From: Acanthacorydalis orientalis
Lineage: Eukaryota > Arthropoda > Insecta > Megaloptera > Corydalidae
Length of the DNA: 64,000 nt
Direction of reading: 5' to 3'
Assembly (NCBI GenBank): GCA_034766995.1
Contig: CM068321.1
Span: 16,353,526-16,417,525, forward strand
Part shown: positions 43,470-54,999 of the stretch, one piece after another
How positions within the stretch are numbered: position 1 is the first letter of the stretch
Layout: each line of letters starts with the position of its first letter
Notes under the pieces: generated by a model
What the model saw: only the letters and a program-made list of their open reading frames with translations
Databases searched by the model: none
Told to the model about the DNA's origin: nothing
Position numbers and translations under genes: made by a program

Positions 43470-45559
43470 TAACTAGACAGTTTCTTGTTACAAATTAATT
43501 ATCACATTTTTTAAATAATCTACTCTTTTACATTTACCTTTATAAACATAATACAGTTTAAAAAGGTTAATTTGATATCACAGATACTGTAATTTGATGA
43601 TATAATGCTGTAATCTGATGATCACTTGCTTTGTGTTGATTAGTAGCATCAAACTGAAAAATTTTAAGTGATAACGCATGAGTATAATATACAAAAGCTA
43701 TCTCAAATTTATTTTGGTTTTCGGGTAACATAAATAATTAATTCTTTATCAAGTTGAGGTCATCATGCTATGAATATTTACAAAATAAGCAATATGAAAA
43801 AAATAACTCTAATGAACGATATATATATATATATATATATATAGTTTTGTCTATGCATTATATTTATACTTCAGTCCTAAACATAAGAGAACGTAAGTAA
43901 TATTAAACAGAACATAATGAAATAAATTTCTCGAAAATATTTAAGAATTTCTTAACAGAGATCATATAAGTTAGACATTAATATATAAATGAAAATATTG
44001 TAAAATATAACAACACAAGCACATAATTATATTTTAAATATTTAATACAAAATATTATAATACAATTGATTGGCTTTGAATGTTGAAGTTAAAATCCTAA
44101 CCTTAAATAATATATAAATTAATTGAAATTTATTATCGGAGTAGAATCGAAATACCAATTTGAAAACTCAATTATTTATCAACTTGTAAAAAATAATTAA
44201 TAACAAGATAACATATTCATACAATATATATAGACATTTTTTGAAATTGTTTTAAACATAAAGATATTTTTTTTTATAAAAATGAGTTTAAATGGATTTA
44301 ATAGAATTAATTAAAAAATAAAAATAATTCTTAAAATTTGCACATTAAATTACATCTATTGTGATTTCTCTCTCTCTCCATCTATCTATGTATGTATGTA
44401 GGTATATATGTATGTGTATATATATATATATATATAATTAAAATATTTAATAGCGTTACTTATTACGATACAGTTAAATTACTTACATAAAAATATAATT
44501 CGCAACTAAAAAAATTATGTTCATAAAAATATTCTGACATGTAATCGTTAAAATTTAATAAACTACTTTTTTATTTGAAATTAATTTCACAAAGTACGTT
44601 TCTAATTTTTCGAAAACTAATTAATTTATACACTTTTTATTGACAAAATCACAAAATTGTTTTAAATAGAGTACAGTTAATATCCAATAAAACTGATATT
44701 TTTTTTTAATTGATTTAAGTGAATATTTTAATAAGAGCTATTAGAACTGCTGTATAATAATTTTTGTGCAAATTATATTTAAAATATATTACGTGTCAGA
44801 TAAGTGATTTTATTAATAAAATAATAAAATCAAAATAAAATTTATGAACTATTGCATTAAACTATTAAAAATATTTTGTAATTCAATTATCAATACATTT
44901 CACAATTTTCAACACATTTCAAGTTAATCTCGTTATATTTCAATATTGTAACTTATTAATATATGAAATTTAAAATATGAATTTTCTCATCTGCCATTTT
45001 GTTCTTGTATCAATTTTGATTATCTTCTGTTTAATTTTTTTATTTATAAAGTAGTTACTAATCATGAACAAGAATCACACAATTTTGAGTTTTTTACTTT
45101 CTAAGCTCAAAATGTTTTGCTAAACTAAGAAACTCAATTTAATATATGTATAATTTATTGAAATAATAATACATTTTTTTTACTATTACATGAAAGAATC
45201 GACATCAAAAACAATGATTTCAGAAAGTTTGTACCCCAATTTATTGATTTTTATGTTTGTTATAAATATTTTAAAGAAGTTCCAATTTTAGTTCAAATAA
45301 TAAGGTACATTATTTTTACTGTAGTCTATTATAAATAAATTCAGGATATATATATATATATATATATTTAAATTATATTTGTAATTTAACATTTTATCTA
45401 TTAATATATAAGAATATAAATTCTTTGTGGGTCTGTATATATATATTATATAAACGTACATATTTGTGAGTATATAAGCATGAGTGCACATCTAATTGTG
45501 TTTGTATAAGGAAGAACCTACATCTACCCACACATTTTTGAAAGCCTAAAGACTAGAAT
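43470..45559. other. AT-rich stretch, little recognised
   Basis: TA runs at about 43820-43842, 44420-44436 and 45345-45368, and a CT/CTAT run at 44368-44392. No gene recognised. Confidence 0.6.
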
Positions 45560-45970
45560 GATTATGAACAATAGTATATAACAAAGTGAAACGACAATGT
45601 TTATATAATAAATAAATAGTTCCGTTTGTGAAACCCCACTCTATAGTTTCTCGTGACATATGCTACAGTCTACTACGTTAACGTAAAATTCAGTAACGGA
45701 GCTTCGACACACATGACAAAGTAGTAAAATTCACGATCTTCTGCTTTAGAGTACGGGGTCGTGTCCGCTTCAGTTAGTTTCACCCAACTTCCGTTTCACT
45801 TCGGTCGAGTATTTCCATTTTATGGAGAAAGAGTTCGCCGGCTGCATTCAATTCTTCTTATTCTTTTTTCCTTCTTTCAACGCCAACAGCATACGGTCAT
45901 TGTTGCAATGGAAATGCTCGGTGCTAGTTTTCATATTACATGCGACTTCCCGTTTTTGTTTTATTTTTAA
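45560..45970. other. CpG-richer block with initiator-like site, unassigned
   Basis: The segment 45715-45960 is of normal composition with many CpGs and a plus-strand frame of 69 codons without a recognisable domain. TCAGTT with A at 45772 matches the insect initiator, but no TATA box or correctly placed downstream element accompanies it. Confidence 0.3.
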
Positions 45971-46235
45971 AAAAGACTTTGATTCAGTTTATTCTTAAAA
46001 TTATACTACACAAGTTGGCATTACATAGATTTTCTTTTTGTATAACATTCGTATATATTCCATTCAAATACTGGGTTTAAAAAGAAAAATATAGTAACAG
46101 TATTATTATTTTGTACACAACAATTCTTTACTTGTTTGTTAATAAAGAAATCAATATTAAAAATAAAAATTTGTATCCTAAAAATATTTATGTTATAAAA
46201 GTAACTAAAGGTTTTAACTTTTATTATAATTGAAT

Positions 46236-46259
46236 TATATATATATATATATATTTAGA

Positions 46260-46305
<46 letters not shown>

Positions 46306-46327
46306 TATAATATATATATATATATAT
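46236..46327. repeat. Duplicated TA array with TTAGAATATAA spacer
   Basis: Three TA runs are separated by two near-identical spacers of the form TTAGAATATAA (near 46255 and 46300). Confidence 0.9.
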
Positions 46328-46639
46328 TGCATTTGGAACATAAGGCAATAATATTACTCGAGTATTTTTATATTGAAACTTAATAGAAAAGTATAATCGA
46401 AGTAGTTGTTTCGTATTAAGATATTCTTCACTGTCAATATATCTTATTTAAAATACTTATTCCCAATATATAAATGAAACACAAGTTGATAATTTTGTTA
46501 TTAATTATAAACATTGAAATATTTAAATGTGATCGGTGAAAAATTATATCGTCGTCACTAAATATAATCAGATGTTAATTTTATTATTATGGTAGTCTTA
46601 GTCTTTTTGGATCTGGTGTTTATTCTTTAATAATAATTT

Positions 46640-46960
46640 CGATATATCTGATGTCCCCGCGTCAATGTTAAAGGTTGATTTTAAATCTGATTTTTGTTCA
46701 ACTGATACATGTTCTAGTTGGAGTTTGGTTTATAATTTCAAGGTATAAAATATCGTGTTACTATTTGTGTTTATTTAACAGTTTGCATTCACAAGGCCAG
46801 CTGTGCTGCCTAAGCACTTAAAGGCATTCTATTCCTACAGCCAGTGACACTGCCCACATTTTATCATTTACACAAAGCTTTGATAAGCGTTCGTCCATCG
46901 ATGTAATCTAGTGTCTATACATTTCTATGTTTATCATATTCTTATCCTAATTCATAGCAT
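46640..46960. other. GC-richer unique block, unassigned
   Basis: The part at 46780-46900 is of higher complexity (for example GGCCAGCTGTGCTGCC) than the flanks but carries no long frame. Nothing identifies it. Confidence 0.25.
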
Positions 46961-47038
46961 ATAAACTTCTGACCTGCTGTATCGCCTTATTGCTTGGAGT
47001 GCTAAATGTTAATATATTTTTTTTATTTCTAAGTTGTC

Positions 47039-47125
47039 AAGAATATTAATTATATTCTTAATATTAATATAAAGAATTAAGAATTATATTCTTAATTTAA
47101 TAAGAATATTAATTTTATTCTTATT
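47039..47125. repeat. Cluster of three short palindromes
   Basis: Three fold-back units share the word AAGAAT: 47039-47059 (AAGAATAT/ATATTCTT), 47077-47095 (TTAAGAAT/ATTCTTAA, 3-nt loop) and 47099-47125 (AATAAGAAT/ATTCTTATT, 9-nt loop). They look like repeated inverted copies of one small unit. Confidence 0.6.
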
Positions 47126-47844
47126 AAAATTAATATTGAATTTTATTCTGTTATTAATAATTTTTAAAATTTATATTATTTATATCTTTAGTTTATCGTT
47201 TTTAAATGTCAGTGATTGGATCAGTTTTATTATAGTTATTAAAATTATTAAATAAATTATTTAACTTTTCTTTCACTAGTATATTTTTATACAGTCGTAC
47301 AAAATTCTTCACCAGCTTTTTTCGATTTTACAAGAAACATTAGACATATAATTGAACGAAACTGAAATTTTTCACAGAAATTACATATTTGGTAATAAAT
47401 TAATTAATTAATATAATATGTCTTATGTATAGAAATATATCTCTAAAATTGGTAAATATTTAATTTTATAATAAATTTTTATCTTTAAAAATCCTCATCC
47501 ATTTAATGCACTCTACCCATTTTATGAGAGGAATTTCTTATATAATAAGGAATAGATTTTTAAGACAGAATTTGAATCAATAACCTAAATTAAAATAATT
47601 TTCCAATATTTGATAATATTTATTCTGTTTAATCTTCTTTAAACTAAATTTATATAACATTTAAATAGCTTTTTAGACAAACATTCATGATTTATACTTT
47701 TCTTGAAGAATAAAGATAAAGAAGAATGAAATTAAAAGTGAAACTGCATCAGATTATTACAAACCATAAATATTACTTTGTCATATATACCATGCATCTT
47801 TCTTATAAACAAACAACATATAAATTGTTATATATATATATATA

Positions 47845-47879
<35 letters not shown>

Positions 47880-48180
47880 TATACATTTGTATATGGTACA
47901 GGATTCGCGTGGGTGTTGTGTAGCAGTCTGCGTGCGTGAATTTGCCGGCGACGGCCAATTTAAACGTGTGTCAGTTTTTCGTAAGTGTAACGGTCTGGAA
48001 AAAAAGGTTTATTTACATTTAAATTAGTAAAAGTTCAGTATTTTTTGTTGTTTAAAAAAAAGTTCGCTACATGCACTTGATTTATGAAAGTAAACTGTCC
48101 GTGTAAAAGTTTATGGAAAAAATTAAACGACGCCGAATTGAACTTACTCTTTCCGTGCTTATTTTTTTTATGAAAAAATA
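47880..48180. other. CpG-richer block, unassigned
   Basis: The segment 47895-47995 has many CpGs, a CCAAT box at 47955-47959, TCAGTT at 47971-47976 and GTAAGT at 47981-47986. Box, initiator and donor-like word lie in the right order, but the implied exon would be about 10 nt, so I do not call a promoter. Confidence 0.25.
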
Positions 48181-48455
48181 AAAGTTTCGAATCAAATCGT
48201 AAAAATATGAACAGTATATTATTACGCAGTTTTAAATTTGAAATAAAATTTTATACCAGTATCTACATTAATTGAACTTTTCAGTTAAAATAAGTTTCTA
48301 TTTGTCTTCGTACTTAATAGCAGTTTTATTATATTATTTTTTTAATAATTTTTCGCCTTTTTAAAAATAAAATTCATTCGATTTTTAAAGAAAGTATTAA
48401 ATAGATTTTAGCCAATTTATTAATATTATTTAATTTATTACTCGATTGTTACTTT

Positions 48456-48461
48456 ATATAC

Positions 48462-48530
<69 letters not shown>
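48456..48530. repeat. (TA)n array
   Basis: About 75 bp of TA ending in TGTGTG, immediately upstream of the retrotransposon fragment. Confidence 0.9.
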
Positions 48531-48532
48531 AA

Positions 48533-48676
48533 AGACCGAGAAAGAGACCAATGAACAGATGGGATAAGGATATTAAAAACTTTATTGGAAAACTGTGGAA
48601 AAGAGAGGCACTGAATCGAACAAAATGGAAAGTCATGGAAGAGGCCTTTATCCAGCAGTGGATTGACAGGGGCTGA
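48533..48676 (+). pseudogene. C-terminal fragment of RTE-type reverse transcriptase
   Basis: The plus-strand frame reads RPRKRPMNRWDKDIKNFIGK and continues LWKREALNRTKWKVMEEAFI, then QQWIDRG-stop. This is the conserved tail of insect RTE-type polyproteins, which follow the pattern GRP-x-RW-x-DDI, then W-x-x-x-A-x-DR-x-x-W and a final AY-x-QQW. The frame is intact here but lacks the endonuclease and the catalytic YADD region, so it encodes nothing functional. A longer minus-strand frame over the same place (48449-48730) is a shadow. Confidence 0.8.
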
Positions 48677-48698
48677 AGATGATGATGATGATGATATA
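48533..48698 (+). mobile_element. 3' end of an RTE-type non-LTR retrotransposon
   Basis: The fragment contains the last 48 codons of the reverse-transcriptase polyprotein, its stop and a terminal run of GAT/ATG triplets (about 48677-48696). RTE-clade elements typically end in such short tandem repeats rather than poly-A. The 5' side stops at the TA array, so this is a severely 5'-truncated insertion, the usual product of incomplete reverse transcription. No target duplication is distinguishable in the flanking TA. Confidence 0.75.
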
Positions 48699-48699
48699 T

Positions 48700-49042
48700 G
48701 TGTGTGTGATAATGGTGTAAGAAACACCAACTGGAACGGAAAAAGATAAAAGCAGCTATATAATAGTTATATAATTATCATCAATAGTAATAAAATACGA
48801 TGATGCCATGAAAGATATATTTTTTTATTGACAAACGAGATGAAAATCTGTCATTTATTTAAAAGACCAATCTCTCTTTCAGTCATGAGTAAACAGTCAG
48901 TTATCTCAACTTTGCGATTACTTCCCTTTTATTGCTAATAAACATATTTACACACATATATTATATTAAAAACGATAAATTACTTAATAATGAAAACATA
49001 TGACACTATCCTTTACAATTAATTGTTTATATATATATATAT

Positions 49043-49084
<42 letters not shown>

Positions 49085-49492
49085 CTTTTATACTGTAATA
49101 GAATTGATAAAATATAAACGTATATTTGCTCTTACTGGAGCTACTCTTCAGAAAAAAATATACAATGTTATATTTAGTATTATCGTCAGTCTATAATTAT
49201 TTTGTCTGTTTATAACCAAGGAATCTACATTGTATTTATGACAGTTATTATACGTATATTTAAATAAAAAACAATTTAATAACATTATAATTTGAGATTA
49301 TTCGTGCATACTGTATTATTGATTGCTAAATAATTTATTTGTAAATTTAAAAAAATATAAGAAATGTAAGGTGTATGCAAGATCGATAAATCAAAATTTT
49401 AAACAAGAAAAAAGTGTAGAACGATGTTAAATTAGCAAGTTTTGTTCAAAACTTTTCTTATTATGTATAAAGAAATAATAATATAATATAGT

Positions 49493-49528
<36 letters not shown>

Positions 49529-50477
49529 ATTCATATTTTTAAACGCATGGTATAAACTTTGTAAAGTTCATATTTAAAACGTGTAAAATATTTTTTTATG
49601 AAAAAAAAGTTAATTATAAAAAAATATAACTTACAAGATAAATATACGATAAACAATAGCGTTCAAAGTTTAAACTTTAGTCAAGGTTTCATTGTAAAAC
49701 ATGAGAAAATTGACAGATTTTTTCATAACAAAAGCGGTTCATGACAAAGGTTGACTACGCTGATACAATTTTTTTTCGCTAAATTGAATGTATGTACAAT
49801 CAGGGTTGTGTACCATTGTGCAGTAATACAAAACATAGTCAGTGGGGTTAAAAAAATATTACAAAAAAGTTTTGTAGCGTTTTGTTTTACGAAACAATTT
49901 TTAACTTGTAGGTATTTTTGTTTTGATACGCTTGTTGTCACGGACGCTTTAGATCGAATGAATCATTTGATATTTAATGTATTTAACTTCACATACTGAA
50001 AATGCAATATAATTTATTATCTGTCATTCCTTTTACTTGTTCCTATATATATATATATATATTTGTCATAAATTGTTTTAATATATTTAACGTATTATAT
50101 TTCATACAACATACATTGTCGATTTGATGTTTATAATGTATTACAAACTGTATATTTATTTCTTGCATAAAAATAAAAATTATTTTTATTCAACGCAATA
50201 TACACAATAGAGATTTATTAAAACTATAAACTTGTATCAAAATATATAAAAAAAAAATTAAAATTACATTACTTTAATGTTTTCTCCAATAGCATTTTCA
50301 CTTACATTCTTAAAAAATGTTCTTTTTATAAGAAATATTATTTCTTAATGATTAATTTTCATACATACCACAGCTTCATTTCTACTCATGTTATTTAATT
50401 TTTAGTCCAATATAATAATTATTTTGTTATATTTACATATATTAAAGTTAACATATTGTTATATCTTCCAATGTTCA

Positions 50478-50529
<52 letters not shown>

Positions 50530-50850
50530 ACTACATTTTGCAACATATAAAGCAATGAGAATGTAAATGATGCAAACTAAAATATAATTCTTATAAAAAA
50601 CTATTGAAATATGAAAAATAGGTTACTAAAAATACTGTTCAACAAGTAGTGATTAAAAAAAACAATAAATATAGACTCCATTCTATTTTCTGAAGAATGA
50701 AATAAAAAGCAGAATTGAAATAAAGAAAGAAAAAATGGAATTTTTTATACAAGTCAGTCATACATAATAAAAAAAATTACACAAAAAAATGTAATTTGTA
50801 AGTAAATACTTTTCTCACATTTTAAAATAATTTTCCACACAAATTGTTGA
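48700..50850. other. AT-rich stretch with TA arrays
   Basis: TA arrays at about 49030-49080, 49496-49526, 50045-50061 and 50476-50526. Overlapping frames of 72 and 82 codons at 49723-49999 run on opposite strands without recognisable content. Confidence 0.6.
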
Positions 50851-50855
50851 TAAGA

Positions 50856-50922
50856 GGCGGTATTGATTGTAATCAATATCGCCTAATTATTATTTTATAA
50901 TTATAATTATAAAATAATAATT
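50856..50922. repeat. Two abutting long palindromes
   Basis: 50856-50883 is a 28-bp inverted repeat, GGCGGTATTGATT against AATCAATATCGCC, with a single G/T (wobble in RNA) and a 2-nt centre. One base later, 50885-50922 is a perfect 38-bp palindrome whose left half is AATTATTATTTTATAATTA. The first is unusual in ending with GC-rich tips. Confidence 0.85.
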
Positions 50923-51610
50923 TATAGTAGTTTTGATGTTAATTTATTTGTCTATATGTATTTAATTACAGTATGCAATTGTTATTTTACTAATATATTT
51001 TTTTTTGAAAATAAGTTGTTTTTTAAAAAAATATTAATAGAAATATAGTCCAAGTTTATTTCAAACTTGTGAAAATAATATAAAAGAACCCCTTTCGAAT
51101 TCTTAACGTTTAAACTTATGACTGACATTCGTTTTCTCTTTCATATAGAGATATGAAAATATTCCTTCAGAAGTTCAGTTCCCTTACAATAACAGAACAG
51201 CTGTTCCCATAGTTCCGATGTCAGTTCATTTTATAACAGTGAAGATATTTCCACATTTATTTAATAATATTTACATTGAAAACATAATATCTATTGTATA
51301 TCATAGCTTCCATGTTATTCCAAAGACTTTATAGAATGAAAATTGTTTTTTCTGGAGATTTTATAAAAAAAGACACTAACGACAATTTGTTAAATAAATG
51401 AACTATATTTTTTTACATACTTTTAAAATATATTATTTTTATGTAATTTAATTTCATAGTTTTAGAAGCTATCTCATTATTTTCGAAATGTAACCTTTCA
51501 AATTAAAATTAATATTATATTGAAATATCAGTATTTTTTTTATTTGAAATCATTCGTTTTTAATCATTGATTTAAATGTATTTTAGTTTTATTTTATATA
51601 AATATTCAAC

Positions 51611-51653
<43 letters not shown>
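50923..51653. other. AT-rich stretch with palindromic E-box
   Basis: At 51195-51206 a perfect 12-bp palindrome GAACAGCTGTTC encloses the E-box CAGCTG, in a slightly GC-richer patch (51090-51240). A TA array lies at 51616-51650. No gene is recognised. Confidence 0.5.
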
Positions 51654-51658
<5 letters not shown>

Positions 51659-51700
51659 TTTATTTAATTGAATATCTTTATTTCAATTAAATAAATTATT
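51654..51700. repeat. Perfect 18-bp inverted repeat, 11-nt loop
   Basis: AATAATTTATTTAATTGA (51654-51671) and TCAATTAAATAAATTATT (51683-51700) are exact reverse complements. The repeat directly follows a TA array. Confidence 0.88.
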
Positions 51701-52814
51701 ATATAATATTTGAATACTCTTGAGTATTTACAACTTATTTGAACGGATCAATTGTTCAGTCATCTCATAAGTTATGTTGAAGTTCTGAAAAAAATATGTA
51801 TGAAAGTGAATTCAACACAATACTAAAACTCTATTTAATTTAATTTTCAATGTATGAACAAAATAAAATATAGAAGTTAATTTAATGATATTATATATAA
51901 AAAGTTGTATAGAACCTAATAAATTGTAATATATATTTCAACGTTTATTTAACACACGTTGCACTAGTGTAGATTTTTTATCAAAACTTTACAGACGTTA
52001 AAGTTAGAAATGAAATAGAGTCGAAATGAAAAGCATGTATGTACCTAACTATTTGTTTTTAATTTTCGTATATGCTCCTATATAAACAAAACGAAATTAT
52101 TTTACAGAATGTAAGTAATAAAATGTTATTTTCATTTGTGATTAAATATTAATGAAAATTAAATTGTTACAACTGACTGTTAAAATATTAAATTATCATT
52201 AGATCTAAAAAGTACCTGACTTTTCAATATGTGTTAATAATTAACAATTAGAAATCTGGGGTTTAAAATATATAAGAAGATATGTGAATATTTTTCTAAA
52301 ATATCTTTAAAAATATTTATATTTAATAAAAATTTTAAATAGTTATTTTATTTTTATTAAAAATCGACTAAATATATAAGTTAATTTTTAATTCATACAG
52401 TACCAGAAAATAACGTTATACATAATTATAGTTTCTCTTATTTTTTCAATGAACTATTTTATTAATATCTATATGGTTCTTTGGATTTTCTGTAAAATTT
52501 AAATACTTTTCTAGATAAAAATTATCCTCAATACATTTCCGGTACTGTGGATAAATTCACATTCACAAATGATTTATTTTGTCATATTGCAAACCACAAA
52601 TATGTCCTAATCAATGTTTTCAAAAAATGATTATAGAAAATGTCATTTCTGGAAATAATTATCCAATTGTAATGAATGTTAGAAATAGAATTCTCAATAC
52701 AATAATTAAAATAACGAGGTATTAGATTGATAGTCAAATAATTACGGTTTCTGATCTTCAAATTCATATACATTTTTGTATATGTTATTCAAAAATGTAT
52801 ATGAAATGGAAATT
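51701..52814. other. AT-rich stretch, nothing recognised
   Basis: No gene or repeat is identified. The AT-rich minus-strand frame at 52582-52773 has no similarity to the transposase next to it, so it is not part of the mariner. Confidence 0.6.
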
Positions 52815-53033
52815 CTAACGCTTTGAGTTTGTCGTTATGAACTGAAGAAGGACGCCTGTCACCTTCTTCGTCTTCAAGACTTTCCGCCCCAGTATGAAAT
52901 TTTTGAAAGCATCATTGCACCGTACTTCTTTAGCAGTATCCACACCAAAACCATCGTTTAATTTACGAGCAGTTTCTTCTGCTTTACAATCCATTTTGAA
53001 CTTATTCCAAAAAAATATTTGCTTCTTTTCCAT
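52815..53033 (-). pseudogene. N-terminal fragment of mariner transposase
   Basis: ATG at 53033 opens MEKKQIFFWNKFKMDCKAEE followed by TARKLNDGFGVDTAKEVRCN, the first helix-turn-helix of mariner transposases (family pattern F-x-KG-x-x-A-x-E-TAR-x-I-N-x-x-FGEGT). A frameshift near 52908 moves the match to another frame, which reads FQKFHTGAESLEDEEGDRRP then SSVHNDKLKA, the WFxKFRSGDxSLEDEERSGRPS linker. The match stops there; the second HTH and the whole D,D34D domain are missing. The alternative frame that stays open to 52815 is a chance continuation. Confidence 0.85.
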
Positions 53034-53210
53034 CTTTAATTCAATAGCCCAATTTAACAGAAAATTAATAAAAAATCAAAGTCGATGTTACCAAAATATA
53101 GACTGAAGAATGCATTTTAACATGAACATGATGTAATGACTATTTAATTGAAAAACATTAAGGTTAGAGTTCAGAAAACCAAAACCGCAACTATTTTTCC
53201 ACTAACTTAA
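52815..53210 (-). mobile_element. Mariner element, 3'-truncated, second family
   Basis: Read on the minus strand, a terminal repeat begins TTAAGTTAGTGGAAAAATAG at 53210, with TTGCGGTTTTGG following and TA outside (53211-53212). It matches the mariner terminal-repeat pattern but differs from the copy at 30355. The transposase start follows inside, and similarity ends abruptly near 52815, so only the first third of the element remains and no 3' terminal repeat is found. Confidence 0.85.
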
Positions 53211-53343
53211 TATTTCTTTCAGTATATATTTTATTTTCTTCTTTAACAATCAAGAATATTCCTTGCATTCTTAAAGTTCGTATAATTAATAATAGGTCTT
53301 GTAATCTATATTAATAATATAAATAATCCCTGTCTGTTACTTA

Positions 53344-53346
<3 letters not shown>

Positions 53347-53389
<43 letters not shown>

Positions 53390-53402
53390 TATATATATAT
53401 AG
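53347..53402. repeat. (TA)n array
   Basis: About 45 bp of pure TA plus a short TAAG-interrupted tail. Confidence 0.9.
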
Positions 53403-53689
53403 TATATTGAATATCCTTTTTTTAATTTTTATTTTGTATAATTGGGATATTTAAAAGAATATAATAAGGTAATGTACACAAAATATGCTTGAAAATGATT
53501 TTGTATTTCCAATGAATACAAATAAAAAATGAGTAATTCTGTGATTAAATTCTAATTTATTTTCTAAGATATTATAGATATTATTTAAAATTTATTAAAC
53601 TTTGTCTAAAAAACTTTATCCATATAGTATACAGCCGTCCATTTAATAAAATAACAAATTCTCATTTACCGTTAATCTATTTACGGTAA

Positions 53690-54080
53690 ACAATATCATA
53701 ATCAAGATAGGGTGGAATTAAAGCGTTTCGCATCTTCTTAAAAACGTTTCACACCTAAATTATCACTGGGACTCGTAAACAAACAACAACACACGGTCGT
53801 TAATTAACAACCGGCGACAAAACCGCCACTTTGACACGAACAACATCTAAAAACACGCATGTAGTGTGATGTAGCAACACGTCGTCAATTGACGACCACA
53901 ATGTAATGTTTGGAAACATACGTCTCGCAAATAATTGGGGTTTGGGTTACAGAATAGAGGTGATACACGTGAGTGTGAGTTAGTCGGATCCGAACGCGCG
54001 CACGCGTGCGTGATTTGTGCGCCGGACGCAAAGGGGATATATTCAGGGTCGGTTTTGTTACAGGGATGAAAATAATAATC
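53690..54080. promoter_or_regulatory. CpG-rich block with three palindromes, candidate regulatory element
   Basis: The sequence between 53750 and 54055 is rich in CpG and has three palindromes: CGGTCGTTAATTAACAACCG at 53794-53813 (one mismatched pair), GTCGTCAATTGACGAC at 53881-53896 (perfect) and CGCACGCGTGCG at 53999-54010 (perfect). The first two share the half-site GTCGT and an AT-centred core 87 bp apart, as expected for a dimeric DNA-binding protein. The first core GTTAATTAAC resembles a homeodomain dimer site. There is no open frame and no TATA box. Function is inference. Confidence 0.4.
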
Positions 54081-54939
54081 TTCTTACATAAACGTTTATA
54101 TTATAAAAATTAATAATTTTATCTCTAAATAACAAACGCTTAAAATTCTCGAAAATGAGTCGCACCTAACACACAAAAAACGTTCTTTAATTATCTTGTA
54201 ACTAATTGTCTATTTTAATAGACAAATGTACATTTGGGAAAACAAGACATTACTTTTAAGTATAAAAAAAATTGAGATGTTTTGTGTCTTTACTCTGAGG
54301 ATATGCAATTACTACTGAAATATACCATAGCGTATCAAAATAAAAAATTATTAAATTATTTTATAATAGATATTTTAGATATAAATCTATTATTGTTTTT
54401 TTTTCGAAAGAAAATTTAGTTTTAATTCATTTTTAAAATTTAGCCACACAGAGTAATAATCTTTAATAAGGAATATCATTTAAGAAAATTCTCCAGGAGT
54501 AATTTAACAGACTTAAAAAGAAACATCAATTTATCATAAAATAAAATGTTTGTTCAAAATATAATTATTTGTACTTCAATATACCTTAAAGCAATCTATA
54601 AGACTCAAGTACTTTTAACATGTTCTTTTGTTGCAATACAGTTTTGTCAAAATATCAGTATTAGAATGATGGAATTTCAATTAAAATAAGCATAAGGAAT
54701 GCTCAAAATGTTTAATAATAATTTTTAATTAAGAACATTGCCAATAATATTATTTTATATTAAGTATTGTAGCCTAATAAGTTATCTAGTTGTTATGAAA
54801 TTTAACATTTGAGAGAAAATAAATATTCCTTATTTTTAGAATTTAAATCGTTAACTCATTAATGTAATAAGTTATTTGCTCGTAATAAACAAACTAACTA
54901 AACCGTTCAAGAACTATTTATTTTCAGTCTCTAATAGTC
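54081..54939. other. AT-rich stretch, nothing recognised
   Basis: Unique AT-rich DNA without coding, RNA or repeat signals. Confidence 0.6.
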
Positions 54940-54999
54940 CAGTAAAAAATTCAATATTGTAGAATCTCTTCTACAATATTAAACTTTTTCAACTTACTG
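54940..54999. other. Two-part hairpin with perfect 12-bp inner stem
   Basis: AATATTGTAGAA (54953-54964) and TTCTACAATATT (54969-54980) pair perfectly around a TCTC loop. An outer stem forms from CAGTAA (54940-54945) with TTACTG (54994-54999), plus A/T pairs between. The total is 60 nt. The 4-nt loop is small for an animal microRNA precursor. Confidence 0.5.

Noticed and set aside
45772..45807. Initiator TCAGTT with a downstream GGTCG as a DPE promoter
   Set aside because: The DPE-like word sits about four bases too far downstream, and its position is strict in known promoters.
47955..47990. CCAAT, TCAGTT and GTAAGT in series as a promoter plus first exon
   Set aside because: The implied first exon is only about 10 nt and no TATA or downstream element supports it.
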